A stretch of DNA of 64,000 nt, from assembly GCF_021129235.1 (NCBI RefSeq), contig NZ_JAJOMA010000010.1, positions 186,001 through 250,000 on the forward strand. The letters run 5' to 3'. A program made the translations under genes and the position numbers. Of this stretch, positions 53,225 through 63,340 are shown piece by piece. The notes under the pieces are model-generated. The model made no database searches, was not told the DNA's origin, and saw only the letters and a program-made list of their open reading frames with translations. The stretch comes from Kineosporia mesophila. GTDB taxonomy: Bacteria; Actinomycetota; Actinomycetes; Actinomycetales; Kineosporiaceae. Numbering within the stretch: position 1 is the first letter of the stretch; each line of letters begins with the position of its first letter.

Positions 53225-53577
53225 CGGGTCTGTACCGGTGGGGTGGCCGGACAGGGCCGTCCGGGCGAGGGTGGGCACCGGACGGCGGGCCGGCACGTTG
53301 TACCGGCTGATGCGAAGGACGATGGAATCCCGACCGGGGGTGGCCGATCCGGCCGACCCCGTGGGAAACATCAGTGATCCTAAGCGATCCGGGCGCCTTC
53401 TGGCCATGTCCGGTTCGCTACGGTGAACGAAGTTCGACGCAGCTCGTCCGTCTGCGGCAGGCTTGACCTCCCGTTGACGGTTGTGGTCGCCATTCCGGTG
53501 GCGATCGCCGGCAGCACATCGGGCAGGTCAGGTGCCTCCCGGTCCCACCACTGAGTGCAAGCGGAGCCACAACCGCC

Positions 53578-53865
53578 GTGAACCTGATCGCCAACCTGCT
53601 CTACTACGTCGTCTTCCTGTTCTTCATCATCCTGATCGGCCGGCTGGTGATCGACTGGATCCAGGTCTTCGCCCGGGACTGGCGCCCGCGCGGCGTGGTG
53701 CTGGTGATCGCCGAGGGGATCTACTCGGGAACCGATCCGCCGCTGAAGGCGCTGCGTCGCCTGCTCCCACCTCTCCGTATCGGCGCAGTTCAGCTGGATC
53801 TTGCCTTCATCGTGTTGTTCCTCATAGTGAGCATCTTGATGCAGGTGCTGAACGCAGCGCGCTGA
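53578..53865 (+). CDS. YggT family membrane protein
   Basis: 95 residues with two membrane helices (about 3-22 and 72-90) around a short loop containing YSGTDPPLKALRRLLPPLRIG, the YggT signature. Counterpart of Rv2146c between sepF and wag31. Role not established. GTG start with a distant GGAG. Confidence 0.85.
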   Translation: MNLIANLLYYVVFLFFIILIGRLVIDWIQVFARDWRPRGVVLVIAEGIYSGTDPPLKALRRLLPPLRIGAVQLDLAFIVLFLIVSILMQVLNAAR

Positions 53866-54028
53866 TCTTCGGTGACGCACGTTCAGGTGACAGATTGTGT
53901 GTGAAACATGACCGTCCGTTGCTCCGGAAGTGGTGATCCGGGCCAGGCTTGTGTAGCGTCTGGTTCCGGTACGGTGGCGTAGCAGCGGCTCCGCACTTCC
54001 GAATGAGTGACCAACGCGAGGTGACCAG

Positions 54029-54796
54029 ATGGCGTTGACGCCCGAAGACGTTGTTAATAAGCGCTTCCAGGCGACCAAGTTCCGCGAAGGCTACGACCAG
54101 GACGAGGTCGACGACTTCCTGGACGAGGTCGTCAACGAACTTCGCCGCCTGGGCGAGGAGAACGAGGAGCTGCGCGGAAAGCTGAGCTCGTGCGAGCGAC
54201 GCGTCGGAGAACTGTCTCGCGCCAATGTGGCCCGCGAGTCCGCTCCGGAGCCGGCTCCCGCCCCGATGCCGACCCCGCCGCCCGCGCCGCAGCCCGTGGC
54301 CGCTGTCGCGCCGGAGCCGATCCGGGTCCCCGCCGTCATGGAGGCCCAGTCGCAGGGTCCCGAGGCCGCCGCCGGCATGCTGGCCCTGGCCCAGAAGCTC
54401 CACGACGAGTACGTGCGCAACGGTGAGCAGACCCGCGACCGCATCGTCGGTGAGGCTCGTGAGCACTCCAACCGCCTGATCCGCGAGGCCGAGGAGAAGC
54501 AGCGCCAGACGCTCGGTTCCCTGGAGCAGGAGCGTTCGCTCCTCGAGCGCAAGATCGACGAGCTGCGGGCCTTCGAGCGCGAGTACCGCAGCCGGCTCAA
54601 GTCGTACCTGGAAGGTCAGCTCCGCGAGCTGGAGTCCAAGGCGGCCGTCGTGCCCACCCGGGGCCCGCAGCAGCCGCAGTCCCAGCCCGCCGGTGTCGGT
54701 GCCGCGCCCTACGGTGCGCCGCTCCCGACGCGGGGTGGATACTCGGACTCAGGTTCCGACGCGCCGGCGCAGTACCCCTTCGGCGGACAGAACTGA
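54029..54796 (+). CDS. wag31: Polar growth protein DivIVA/Wag31
   Basis: 255-residue coiled-coil protein. LTPEDVVNKRFQATKFREGYDQDEVDDFLDEV contains the membrane-curvature-sensing start of DivIVA (seen as VVNKRFQATKFREGYDQDEV); a Pro/Ala-rich linker (about 70-105) separates it from the second coiled coil (about 110-210), and the C-terminus is Gly/Pro/Gln-rich. It marks cell poles and directs wall growth; in mycobacteria it is phosphorylated by Ser/Thr kinases. A true terminator follows at 54820. Confidence 0.95.
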   Translation: MALTPEDVVNKRFQATKFREGYDQDEVDDFLDEVVNELRRLGEENEELRGKLSSCERRVGELSRANVARESAPEPAPAPMPTPPPAPQPVAAVAPEPIRVPAVMEAQSQGPEAAAGMLALAQKLHDEYVRNGEQTRDRIVGEAREHSNRLIREAEEKQRQTLGSLEQERSLLERKIDELRAFEREYRSRLKSYLEGQLRELESKAAVVPTRGPQQPQSQPAGVGAAPYGAPLPTRGGYSDSGSDAPAQYPFGGQN

Positions 54797-54819
54797 CACA
54801 GCCCTAGCGAGTACGGCCC

Positions 54820-54848
54820 GGCGGGTTCAGACTTGGTCTGAATCCGCC
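54820..54848 (+). terminator. Terminator after wag31
   Basis: 13-base arms (one G-T pair) around TTG, followed within ten bases by TTTT. Lies 24 bases after the wag31 stop. Confidence 0.8.
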
Positions 54849-54956
54849 AGAGCCGTTTTGCGCGCGGTGCCGGCCCATGCTTCCCCTGCATGCCCGGCGC
54901 CGCTCGCGTTTGCCGCCGAACAGCCCCGTTGGACCGCCCCTGGAAAGGACACTCCC

Positions 54957-55334
54957 GTGCCCGGTGCCGAGCGCAGTACCGTCACCTCGTTCGCCGGCAT
55001 CCGCGACGAGCTGGCCGCCGAACTCCTCCAGCTCCAGAACGAGCACCAGGTCGTGCTGGACGGGCTGGCCGACGTGATCCGCGACAGCCAGGGCGGCTCC
55101 GGCGACGACCCGGCCGACTCCAGCGGCAAGACCTTCGGCCGGGAGCACGAGCAGGCCCTGCTGACCCGGGTGAGCGAGGCGATCCGGGCCACCCGGGAAG
55201 CCATCGCCCGGATCGACGCGGGTACCTACGGCGTCTGCGAGAGCTGCGGGGAGCCGATCGCGCTGCCGCGGCTGGAGGCCTTCCCGCGGGCGGCCCTGTG
55301 CGTGACGTGCAAGCAGCGGCAGGAACGCCGGTAG
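54957..55334 (+). CDS. DksA/TraR-type zinc-finger protein
   Basis: 125 residues: a helical hairpin (RDELAAELLQLQNEHQVVLDG) then a four-Cys zinc finger, CESCGEPIALPRLEAFPRAA followed by LCVTCKQ, which is the DksA/TraR C4 type. Probably binds RNA polymerase; in actinobacteria such proteins are diverse. The GTG at 54957 is chosen for GAAAGGA seven bases upstream; the longer in-frame extension runs through the wag31 terminator and is rejected. Confidence 0.85.
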   Translation: MPGAERSTVTSFAGIRDELAAELLQLQNEHQVVLDGLADVIRDSQGGSGDDPADSSGKTFGREHEQALLTRVSEAIRATREAIARIDAGTYGVCESCGEPIALPRLEAFPRAALCVTCKQRQERR

Positions 55335-55393
55335 ACAGCCGGGGGACATCAGGTGCATGAAGGCGTGTCGCGGCATGGCACCCTAGGGGAACG

Positions 55394-56051
55394 ATGACTG
55401 AGCCGACCCCGCCCACGACATCACCCGTCGATCCTGGGCCCACCGAGAGTGCCACACCCCGGCGTCAGAAGGCCTACGCCGCCGCCGTGCCACTGATTGC
55501 CCTGGTCGTGCTGGGGCTTGACCAGCTGACCAAGTACCTCGCGGTGAAGGAACTGACGGGCGAGGGCCGGGTCGACGTGGTCGGTGACCTCTTCGGCTTC
55601 TACCTGATCCGCAACCCCGGCGCCGCGTTCTCCATGGCCACCGGCTCGACCTGGATCTTCTCGGTCGTCGCGATCGCGGTGGCCGTGTTCATCATCCGGA
55701 TCTCCCGCACGCTCGGGCACTGGGGCTGGGCCGTGGCGCTCGGGCTGCTGCTCGGTGGCGCCGTCGGCAACCTGACCGACCGGGTGTTCCGCACGCCCGG
55801 GGTGTTCCGCGGGCACGTCGTGGACTTCCTCGAACTGCCGAACTGGCCGATCTTCAACCTGGCCGACTGCTCCATCACCTGCGCGGCCGTTCTCATCGCC
55901 GTGCTCAGCATCATCGGCATCGGGATCGACGGCCGGCGCGTGAGCTCGGAGAAGACAAGCTCGGAGAAGACAAGCTCGGAGAAGACAAGCTCGGAGAAGA
56001 CAAGCTCGGAGAAGACAGCCTCGGAGAAGAAGACTGCGGAGAAGCCCGAGA

Positions 56052-56059
<8 letters not shown>
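55394..56059 (+). CDS. lspA: Lipoprotein signal peptidase with repeat tail
   Basis: 221-residue aspartic protease that removes lipoprotein signal peptides in the membrane. Four helices with catalytic Asp in [11 protein letters not shown] and [22 protein letters not shown] and [11 protein letters not shown] are also diagnostic. The last 40 residues are SSEKT repeats coded by a 15-base tandem repeat, not a family feature. It overlaps the pseudouridine synthase gene by eight bases. Confidence 0.93.
55943..56017 (+). repeat. Five perfect 15-base tandem repeats in lspA
   Basis: AGCTCGGAGAAGACA repeated five times without change, followed by degenerate copies to about 56045. Each encodes SSEKT; changes in copy number keep the frame. 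Confidence 0.95.
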
Positions 56060-56981
<922 letters not shown>

Positions 56982-57034
56982 TCCGGCTCCCCCGTCCGGC
57001 GAAGGATGCCGGTGTTGGCTAGGATCGACGACCG

Positions 57035-57520
57035 ATGAGCATGATCGAAGAGCGTCCCGGTGTCCCCGGTGACAGCCCGGCCCCGTCGCCGGCCACGCCA
57101 AAACTGCTGGCCGGCGAGACCGCTGCCCTGATCGGCCCGCTGATGCTGGGCATCCTGCTGGCCGTGGCCTGGCGCCTGCTCCTGCCCACCACCGAGTCGT
57201 TCGGCGACGAGCAGGAGACCGCCGCCGCGGTCGACGGCACGCTGGCAGGGCTGGGGCTGTTCGTGGGCGTGGTGATCAGCGTGGTCACGCTGTTCCGGCC
57301 CGGGGCCGCGCCGGTGCGGCGTGTGCTGGTGGTGCTCATCACGAGCACGATCGGCGCCGCGATCTCCTGGGGTCTGGGCGACCAGCTGGGCACCCCGCAC
57401 CTGCGGGCGCTCGGCGCGGCGTTCGTCTGGCCCGCCACCACGGCCGTGGTGATCATGGTCGGTGCGATCCTGCCCTGGACCTCCCGGCGCCTGGAGCATC
57501 CCGGGCGTCGGGAACCCTAA
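57035..57520 (+). CDS. Four-helix membrane protein of unknown function
   Basis: 161 residues, not recognised. A polar N-terminus is followed by four hydrophobic segments (about 27-48, 70-88, 96-116 and 128-150). TAGGAT lies nine bases before the ATG, so the mRNA may be almost leaderless; a second ATG is two codons in. Its stop overlaps the convergent ybaK stop by three bases (57517-57520). Confidence 0.6.
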   Translation: MSMIEERPGVPGDSPAPSPATPKLLAGETAALIGPLMLGILLAVAWRLLLPTTESFGDEQETAAAVDGTLAGLGLFVGVVISVVTLFRPGAAPVRRVLVVLITSTIGAAISWGLGDQLGTPHLRALGAAFVWPATTAVVIMVGAILPWTSRRLEHPGRREP

Positions 57521-58035
57521 GCACGACCGATCGGCGCGGTCCGGGCCCGGGTCAGGCGCACCAGGTCGGCCGGCGTCAGCTCCAGATCGAGTCCACGCCG
57601 CCCACCGCTGACGAACACGGTGGGATGGTCCAGTGCGGAGACGTCGACCACGGTCGGCAGGGCCCGCCGCTGACCGAGCGGGCTGATCCCGCCCACCACG
57701 TAACCGCTGCTGCGCTCGGCGGCGGCCGGGTCGGCCATCACGGCCTTCTTCCCGTCCGCGGCCGCGGCCAGGGCCTTGAGGTCGAGCTGCCCGGCGACCG
57801 GTACCACGGCCACCCACATCGACCCGTCCACCTCGGCGACCAGCGTCTTGTACACGCGCGTCTCGTCCACACCCAGGGCCGAGGCGGCCTCGGAACCGAA
57901 CGCCAGACGGGTGGACGAGGACGCGGCCCGGCTGCGGTCCTCGGCCTCGAACGTGTGCGTGCTGAACGTCACGCCGGCAGCGGTGAGCACTTTGGTCGCC
58001 GGGGTGCCACCGGCAGCGTCCTTCTTCTTCGCCAC
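57517..58035 (-). CDS. ybaK: Cys-tRNA(Pro) deacylase, YbaK/EbsC family
   Basis: 172-residue editing enzyme that hydrolyses mischarged tRNA. Family parts: TPATKVLTAAGVTFSTHTFE, ALGVDETRVYKTLVAEV (with the key Lys), VAVVPVAGQLDLKALA and YVVGGISPLGQRRALPTVVD. The GTG at 58035 (MAKKKD start) is preferred over an ATG six codons upstream, as CACAAT stands six bases before it. Confidence 0.88.
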   Translation of the reverse strand: MAKKKDAAGGTPATKVLTAAGVTFSTHTFEAEDRSRAASSSTRLAFGSEAASALGVDETRVYKTLVAEVDGSMWVAVVPVAGQLDLKALAAAADGKKAVMADPAAAERSSGYVVGGISPLGQRRALPTVVDVSALDHPTVFVSGGRRGLDLELTPADLVRLTRARTAPIGRA

Positions 58036-58058
58036 GAGGGGATTGTGGCGCAACGCCG

Positions 58059-58712
58059 TCAGTTCGGGGTGGGGGGTTCCTTGTTCAGGTCCACCGCGGG
58101 CAGTGAGCTGAACGCGTCGAGCAGCCCGATCTCCCGGCGCAGCAGCGTCAGCTCGGCGGTGAGCCGCTCGTGGGTGCTCGCCGCCTCGAGCAGCGACTGC
58201 CGTTCGGGCAGCTCCAGCACGGCCGCGGCAGCCACCAGGTAGGAGAGCACCCGCGGGTCGGTCGGCACCCCGGACTGCTCCACCCGCAGCCGGTCGCGGT
58301 AGGCGGCGAACCGCAGGGCAACCAGCTCGGCGGCCGCGTCCAGGTCCCCGGGACCGTCCGGCTCGTCGAGGAAGTCGACGAGCCCCGTGTGGTACGGCGC
58401 ACCCGCCTCGTCGTCCAGGCCGTGCAGCCGGAACCGCGCATTGCCCACGGTGACCAGGTCGAACTGGCCGTCGTCGTAGGGCGTCGCCTCGCGGATCTGG
58501 GCCGTGCAGCCCACCGGGTACAGGCCCTCGAGCGTCTCCGGGTCACGGCCCGGGCGCGTCGCGATCACCCCGAAGTGCCGGGGCGCGCCCTCGGGCAGGT
58601 CGAGCAGGGCCTGCACCAGGATCCGGTAGCGCTGCTCGAAGATGTGCAGCGGCAGTACGAGACCCGGCACCAGCACGGTGCTGAGCGGAAAGAGGGGAAG
58701 CCGGGTCGCCAC
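58059..58712 (-). CDS. LON substrate-binding domain protein
   Basis: 217 residues carrying only the N-terminal (substrate-binding) domain of Lon protease: [27 protein letters not shown], seen as [11 protein letters not shown] and [11 protein letters not shown], then GCTAQI and a helical C-terminus. No ATPase or protease part, as usual for this stand-alone family. Its role is unknown. GTG at 58712 preceded by TAGTTT and six bases. Confidence 0.88.
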   Translation of the reverse strand: MATRLPLFPLSTVLVPGLVLPLHIFEQRYRILVQALLDLPEGAPRHFGVIATRPGRDPETLEGLYPVGCTAQIREATPYDDGQFDLVTVGNARFRLHGLDDEAGAPYHTGLVDFLDEPDGPGDLDAAAELVALRFAAYRDRLRVEQSGVPTDPRVLSYLVAAAAVLELPERQSLLEAASTHERLTAELTLLRREIGLLDAFSSLPAVDLNKEPPTPN

Positions 58713-58724
58713 GGGACCAAACTA
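58713..58724 (-). promoter_or_regulatory. Leaderless -10 element of the LON gene
   Basis: On the minus strand TAGTTT (58724-58719), six bases, GTG at 58712. Divergent from the hisD element. Confidence 0.5.
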
Positions 58725-58801
58725 GTCAAACTCGCAGGCCTTGCGTTCCCTTCAGCACCAGGACGAACGACCTGTCGCCATCCGCCCGGTCCCGGCAGCC
58801 T

Positions 58802-58814
58802 TAGAATGCTGCCC
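58802..58814 (+). promoter_or_regulatory. Leaderless -10 element of hisD
   Basis: TAGAAT (58802-58807), seven bases, GTG at 58815. Fixes the hisD start against a much longer frame upstream. Confidence 0.6.
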
Positions 58815-60146
58815 GTGATCCGCCGACTTGACCTGCGTGGCCAGCACCTGAACTCCCGTGATCTGCGCGCCGTGGTTCCCCGCGCCGCGATGGACGTGGA
58901 GCATGCGCTGGGCACCGTGCGCCCGATCTGCGAGCGCGTGCGGGACCAGGGCGTGAGCGCGCTGATCGAGCTCACCGAGCAGTTCGACGGGGTGAGGCTG
59001 ACCTCGATCCGGGTGCCCGAAGAGGCCCTGAAGCGCGCGCTGGAGCAGCTCGACCCGGCCGTGCGCGCCGGCCTGGAGGAGTCGATCCGCCGGGCCCGCC
59101 TGGTGCATGACGATCAGCGCCGCGAGAGCACCACCACCCAGGTCGTGCCCGGGGGCACGGTCACCGAGCGCTGGGTGCCGGTCGACCGGGTCGGGCTGTA
59201 CGTGCCCGGCGGCCGGGCGGTCTACCCGAGCAGCGTGGTGATGAACGTCGTGCCCGCGCAGGCGGCCGGGGTGCCGGGCATTGCGGTCACCAGCCCGCCG
59301 CAGCGCGACAACCCGGCCGGTTTCGAGGGTCTGCCGCACCCGGCGATCCTCGCGGCGTGCGCACTGCTCGGCATCGACGAGGTGTACGCCGTGGGTGGCG
59401 CGCAGGCCGTGGCGATGTTCGCCTACGGCGTGAAAGACACCGACGGCAGCTGGATCTGCGAGCCGTCCGACCTGGTCACCGGCCCCGGCAACATCTGGGT
59501 GACGGCGGCCAAGCGTTTACTCAAGGGCATCATCGGCATCGACTCCGAGGCCGGCCCGACCGAGATCATGGTGCTCGCCGACGACAGCGCCGACGCCGAC
59601 CACGTCGCCAGTGACCTGATCAGCCAGGCCGAGCACGACCCGATGGCCGCGGCCGTGCTGGTCACCGACTCCGAGGTGCTCGCCGCGACGGTCGAGACCG
59701 CCGTCGCCGCGCGGGTCGACGCCACGAAACACACCGAGCGCGTCACCACCTCGCTGTCCGGCCCGCAGTCGGCGATCGTGCTGGTGGACGACGTGGACGC
59801 GGGTCTCGCGGTGGTCGACGCCTACGCGGCGGAGCACCTCGAGATCCAGACGAGGGACGCCGACCAGGTCGCCTCCCGCGTGCGGAACGCGGGTGCGATC
59901 TTCGTCGGCCCGTACTCACCCGTCAGCCTGGGCGACTACTGCGCGGGTTCCAACCACGTGCTCCCCACCGGCGGCTGCGCCTGTTTCTCCAGTGGGCTCA
60001 GCGTGCAGTCGTTCCTCAAGGGCATCCACGTCGTGACGTACGACCGGTCCGCACTGGAGGGGGTGGCCCATCACGTGGTGGCCCTCGCCAACGCCGAAGA
60101 CCTCCCGGCGCACGGTGAGGCCGTCACGGCCCGCTTCCCGCAGTGA
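58815..60146 (+). CDS. hisD: Histidinol dehydrogenase
   Basis: 443-residue zinc enzyme catalysing the last two oxidations of histidine synthesis. Signatures: [62 protein letters not shown] and SEHLEIQT-like AEHLEIQT, with [19 protein letters not shown] and SNHVLPTGG. The start was set at the GTG after TAGAAT. The stop overlaps the DUF1697 gene (GTGA). Confidence 0.95.
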   Translation: MIRRLDLRGQHLNSRDLRAVVPRAAMDVEHALGTVRPICERVRDQGVSALIELTEQFDGVRLTSIRVPEEALKRALEQLDPAVRAGLEESIRRARLVHDDQRRESTTTQVVPGGTVTERWVPVDRVGLYVPGGRAVYPSSVVMNVVPAQAAGVPGIAVTSPPQRDNPAGFEGLPHPAILAACALLGIDEVYAVGGAQAVAMFAYGVKDTDGSWICEPSDLVTGPGNIWVTAAKRLLKGIIGIDSEAGPTEIMVLADDSADADHVASDLISQAEHDPMAAAVLVTDSEVLAATVETAVAARVDATKHTERVTTSLSGPQSAIVLVDDVDAGLAVVDAYAAEHLEIQTRDADQVASRVRNAGAIFVGPYSPVSLGDYCAGSNHVLPTGGCACFSSGLSVQSFLKGIHVVTYDRSALEGVAHHVVALANAEDLPAHGEAVTARFPQ

Positions 60147-60676
60147 GTAACCGGCTCGCGCTGCTGCTGAGGGGCGTCAACCTCGGCGGCAGCCGCAAGC
60201 TGGCGATGGCCGACCTGCGCTCGATGCTGACCGAACTCGGCCACACCGACGTGACGACGATCCTGGCGAGCGGTCAGGCGGTGGTCACCACTTCCCGCGA
60301 CCCGCTGGAGGTGGCCGCCGAGCTGGAGGCCCGGCTGCTCGCTGAGGCGGGTCTGCGCACCGAGGTGATGGTGCGCACCGGTCCCGAGATGGCGGGCGTC
60401 GTCGCGGCGAACCCCTTCCCGACAGCGGACGCGGACGGCTCCCGTCATGCGGTCGTCTTCCTGCGGGGTGCACTGAATCAGGAGCAGCTGGCGAAGCTCG
60501 ACCCGGCGGCCTGCACCCCGGACGAGTACGTCGCCCACGGCACCGAGCTGTACCTGCGCCTGCCGAACGGTTTCGCCGACAGCAAGCTGGCGATCGCCGT
60601 GGGCAAGGTCAAGGGCGTGCCTGCGACCACGCGGAACTGGAACACGGTGAAGAAGCTCGCCGCGTCAACGGCGTAG
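60143..60676 (+). CDS. DUF1697 family protein
   Basis: 177 residues with the DUF1697 pattern: [21 protein letters not shown] at the start, [11 protein letters not shown], and [14 protein letters not shown] at the end. Function unknown. GTG overlaps the hisD stop, so it is translated with hisD. Its 3' end overlaps the convergent TetR gene by 12 bases. Confidence 0.85.
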   Translation: MSNRLALLLRGVNLGGSRKLAMADLRSMLTELGHTDVTTILASGQAVVTTSRDPLEVAAELEARLLAEAGLRTEVMVRTGPEMAGVVAANPFPTADADGSRHAVVFLRGALNQEQLAKLDPAACTPDEYVAHGTELYLRLPNGFADSKLAIAVGKVKGVPATTRNWNTVKKLAASTA

Positions 60677-61222
60677 CCCGTCCATCAGCAGGTCGAGGAT
60701 GCGCCCGGCCTGTTCGGGCGTGCCCGCGGCCATCGCCACACCGCTCACCGCCGTGAGTACGTCCAGCGGCTGCACGTCGTCGCGCAGGGTGCCGGCCGCG
60801 GCCCCGGCCTCGATCAGGAGCTGCACCGCGGTCGTGAGCCGGTCGCGACTGGTGGCGTAGGGATTACGGCCCGACGCGATCACCGCGCGCAGGGCGTCGG
60901 CCATCTCGCGCTTGGTGGCCATGTAGTCGACGAAGCGGTCCATCCAGCGGCGCAGGGCCTCGTCGGTGGCCCGTTCGGTGAGCAGTTCCCGGGCCGAGTC
61001 GCAGAGCTTGGCCAGCTCGTTGCGGTAGGCCGCCTCGACCAGTTCGTCGCGGGTGGGGAAGTGGCGGTAGAGCGTGCCGATGCCCACCCCGGCATCCTTG
61101 GCGATGCCCTCCAGCGAGGCCTCGGTGCCGTCCACGCTGAACGCCTTCACCGCCGACTGCAGCAGGCGTTCCCGGTTGCGCCGGGCGTCCGCGCGCAGCG
61201 GCCGCTCGCCGGGTGCCGTCAT
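60665..61222 (-). CDS. TetR family transcriptional regulator
   Basis: 185-residue repressor. Helix-turn-helix near residues 25-65: RERLLQSAVKAF, ASLEGIAKDAGVGIGTLYRHFPTRDEL in parts (IAKDAGVGIGTLYRHFP). The ATG at 61222 is chosen for GGAGG six bases upstream; an extension of 19 codons lacks this. Divergent from an SDR gene across paired palindromes, so it probably represses both. Ligand unknown. Confidence 0.9.
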   Translation of the reverse strand: MTAPGERPLRADARRNRERLLQSAVKAFSVDGTEASLEGIAKDAGVGIGTLYRHFPTRDELVEAAYRNELAKLCDSARELLTERATDEALRRWMDRFVDYMATKREMADALRAVIASGRNPYATSRDRLTTAVQLLIEAGAAAGTLRDDVQPLDVLTAVSGVAMAAGTPEQAGRILDLLMDGLRR

Positions 61223-61322
61223 CTCGCACCTCCGCGCGTGTTCGTTGGGACCCGCGCCCTGGATGACGCGAACTCTCATTGTGGCGCAGAGCCAGACCCG
61301 CCAGTACGCCCGGTTGCCTATC

Positions 61323-61361
61323 GGAGGCTCCTCCGCTTAGTTTGTAACCGGAGGAGCCTCC
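61323..61361. promoter_or_regulatory. Paired TetR operator
   Basis: Two 12-base palindromes, GGAGG-CT-CCTCC (61323-61334) and GGAGG-AG-CCTCC (61350-61361), form a larger perfect inverted repeat with 13-base arms and a 13-base spacer. TAGTTT in the spacer (61338-61343) is a likely -10 of the SDR gene. Confidence 0.75.
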
Positions 61362-61385
61362 ATTACGGCGGAAAGGTCATCGATC

Positions 61386-62309
61386 ATGACGTCAGAACTG
61401 TTCACCACCCCCTTCGGCGAATACTCCACCGCCGACGAGGTGATCGCGGGTGCCGACCTGAGCGGGAAGCGGGCCGTCGTCACCGGCGCCGCCAGCGGCA
61501 TCGGCGTCGAGACCGCCCGCGCCCTGGCGGCGGTCGGGGCCGAGGTCACCCTGGCCGTGCGGAACCTCGACGCGGGGGAGAAGACCGCGGCGGGCATCCC
61601 GAACAGTCGTGTCGAGCTCCTCGACCTGGCCGACCAGGGCTCGGTGAAGGCCTTCACCCAGCGGTGGGAAGGCCCGCTGCACATCCTCGTCAACAACGCC
61701 GGCGTGATGGCCAGCCCTCTCGCCCGCACCCCCGAGGGCTGGGAATCGCAGTTCGCCACCAACCATCTCGGGCACTTCGCGCTCGCGGTGGGACTGCACG
61801 ACGCCCTGGCCCGGGCCGGTGACGCCCGGGTGGTCGCGGTGAGCAGCAGCGCCCACCACCGCGCGGGCATCGACTTCGACGACATCCATTTCGAGCGGCG
61901 TGAATACGGGCCGTGGACGGCCTACGGGCAGTCCAAGACCGCCAACGTGCTCTTCGCGGTGGAGGCGGCCCGGCGCTGGGCGCCCGACGGCATCACCGTG
62001 AACGCCCTGAACCCGGGCGGGATCCGGACGAACCTGCAGTGCCACGTCGACCCCGCGGAACTCGAGGCGCTGCGGAAGGCGGCGGCCTCCGACGGTGAGG
62101 AACTGCGCTGGAAGACCACGCCGGAGGGAGCCGCGACGTCTGTGCTGCTGGCGGCCTCACCGCTGGTGAAGGGTGTGAGCGGGAAGTACTTCGACGACTG
62201 CAACGAGGCCCCGCGCGGCCGGATCGGGGCCCGGCACGGGGTCTCCGGGCACGCGCTCGATCCCGAGGCGGCGCAGCGGCTCTGGGAGTACTCGCTCAGG
62301 GTTCTCTAG
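61386..62309 (+). CDS. Short-chain dehydrogenase/reductase
   Basis: 307-residue NAD(P)-dependent oxidoreductase: TGAASGIGVETARAL (cofactor), NNAGVM, catalytic Ser in VVAVSSSAHH and YGQSK. It resembles the retinol dehydrogenase-like/WW-oxidoreductase-like SDR group. Substrate unknown. Controlled by the divergent TetR through the paired operator. Its end overlaps the convergent unknown gene by 14 bases. Confidence 0.88.
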   Translation: MTSELFTTPFGEYSTADEVIAGADLSGKRAVVTGAASGIGVETARALAAVGAEVTLAVRNLDAGEKTAAGIPNSRVELLDLADQGSVKAFTQRWEGPLHILVNNAGVMASPLARTPEGWESQFATNHLGHFALAVGLHDALARAGDARVVAVSSSAHHRAGIDFDDIHFERREYGPWTAYGQSKTANVLFAVEAARRWAPDGITVNALNPGGIRTNLQCHVDPAELEALRKAAASDGEELRWKTTPEGAATSVLLAASPLVKGVSGKYFDDCNEAPRGRIGARHGVSGHALDPEAAQRLWEYSLRVL

Positions 62310-63201
62310 GAGAGGTCTTGCCCCGTACCACGGCCATCGCCTCGAGCACCGAACGGTCGGGCACGCGTCCCCGGTCGAACGCCCGCAGGGCCTCGTCGGT
62401 GCTGAAACCGGCGGCCCACCAGTCGGCCGGGTGGATGCCGCCGGGCCCGGCGAGGCGGGCGACCGGGTGCCAGCGGGCCCAGCGCTCGGAGGGGTCCCGG
62501 CCCTCGCCGGCCGGCGCGAACAGCAGCGGGGCCTGGGCCGGGTGCGAGATCCAGCCCGCGGTCTCCCATTCCGGCACCTCATGGATCCAGCGCTCGCCGA
62601 GCACCAGGTCGATCCACTCGCCGGGCAGGCCCTGGATACCACCGCGGGCCCTCACCACGGTCTCGAACAGGGTGAACGGCACGTAGCGGCGGGCCTGCAA
62701 CAGGGCGGTGCCCGGGTCGACGTCCAGGGCCGAGGTCAGATAGGGCCGCAGGGTGTCGAGCACGTGCGGCTTCCCGAGCCAGCGCAGCTCGGTGCTGGTG
62801 ATCCCGGCCAGCCAGGCGCGGTCGCCCGGGCGGACCCGGGCCCAGGTCACCAGGTCCCCGAACGGCAACTGGGCCCGTCGGGGCAGGTCGGGGCGGCTCT
62901 GCGGCGGGGACCAGCGGCGCTCGGGGGCGGCCGGGTCCGGATGGTCGGCGTCGACGGGCACCGGGTCGGGCACCAGACGGCGGGGGCGCTCGAACCGCAC
63001 CAGCCGGCGCAGGTCTGCCGGGGTCCAGCCCAGGGCGGCGAGTTCCGTGACCTCCTCCCGGGTGAGCACCCGCGAGGTCAGGTACGCCTCGGCGCGGTCG
63101 CCCCCGGTCGCGCGTTCGTAGGCCGTCGCCACCTGCGGACGCCGGAACGCCCAGCCGGCCGCGAGCACCGTCACCACACCACTGCTGTCGGCCTCGTTCA
63201 C
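62296..63201 (-). CDS. Protein of unknown function
   Basis: 301 residues, not recognised. Visible features are an Arg/Trp/Pro-rich composition with repeated short helical stretches (LTREEVTELAALGWTPADLR, FSTDEALRAFDRG) and no membrane helix or signal peptide. The GTG at 63201 is chosen because the upstream part of the frame is Arg-rich and unlike coding sequence and runs past the hisC promoter region; TACAGT on the minus strand near 63254 could be its -10. Lies between SDR and hisC. Confidence 0.55.
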   Translation of the reverse strand: MNEADSSGVVTVLAAGWAFRRPQVATAYERATGGDRAEAYLTSRVLTREEVTELAALGWTPADLRRLVRFERPRRLVPDPVPVDADHPDPAAPERRWSPPQSRPDLPRRAQLPFGDLVTWARVRPGDRAWLAGITSTELRWLGKPHVLDTLRPYLTSALDVDPGTALLQARRYVPFTLFETVVRARGGIQGLPGEWIDLVLGERWIHEVPEWETAGWISHPAQAPLLFAPAGEGRDPSERWARWHPVARLAGPGGIHPADWWAAGFSTDEALRAFDRGRVPDRSVLEAMAVVRGKTSPREP

Positions 63202-63327
63202 CAGCCGCCTTTCTCCGAGCAACCACCGCGCGCCCCTGCGCCGATCACTGTAGGGAACATCTGGATCACCAGGAGCGTGTGGGCCACGTGACCTGTAACG
63301 ACACGTGTCGGTGTCAGCTGCGCTCGT

Positions 63328-63340
63328 TAGACTCCCCACC
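63328..63340 (+). promoter_or_regulatory. Leaderless -10 element of hisC
   Basis: TAGACT (63328-63333), seven bases, GTG at 63341; same hexamer and spacing as pknL. Confidence 0.6.

Larger units (their letters stand above)
53060..53577. other. Hairpin-rich gap between sepF and yggT
   Basis: 518 bases without a supported gene. It contains a small stem right after sepF (CCCGC-GTCA-GCGGG, 53073-53086) and two strong hairpins at 53168-53224. No RNA gene recognised. Confidence 0.5.
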
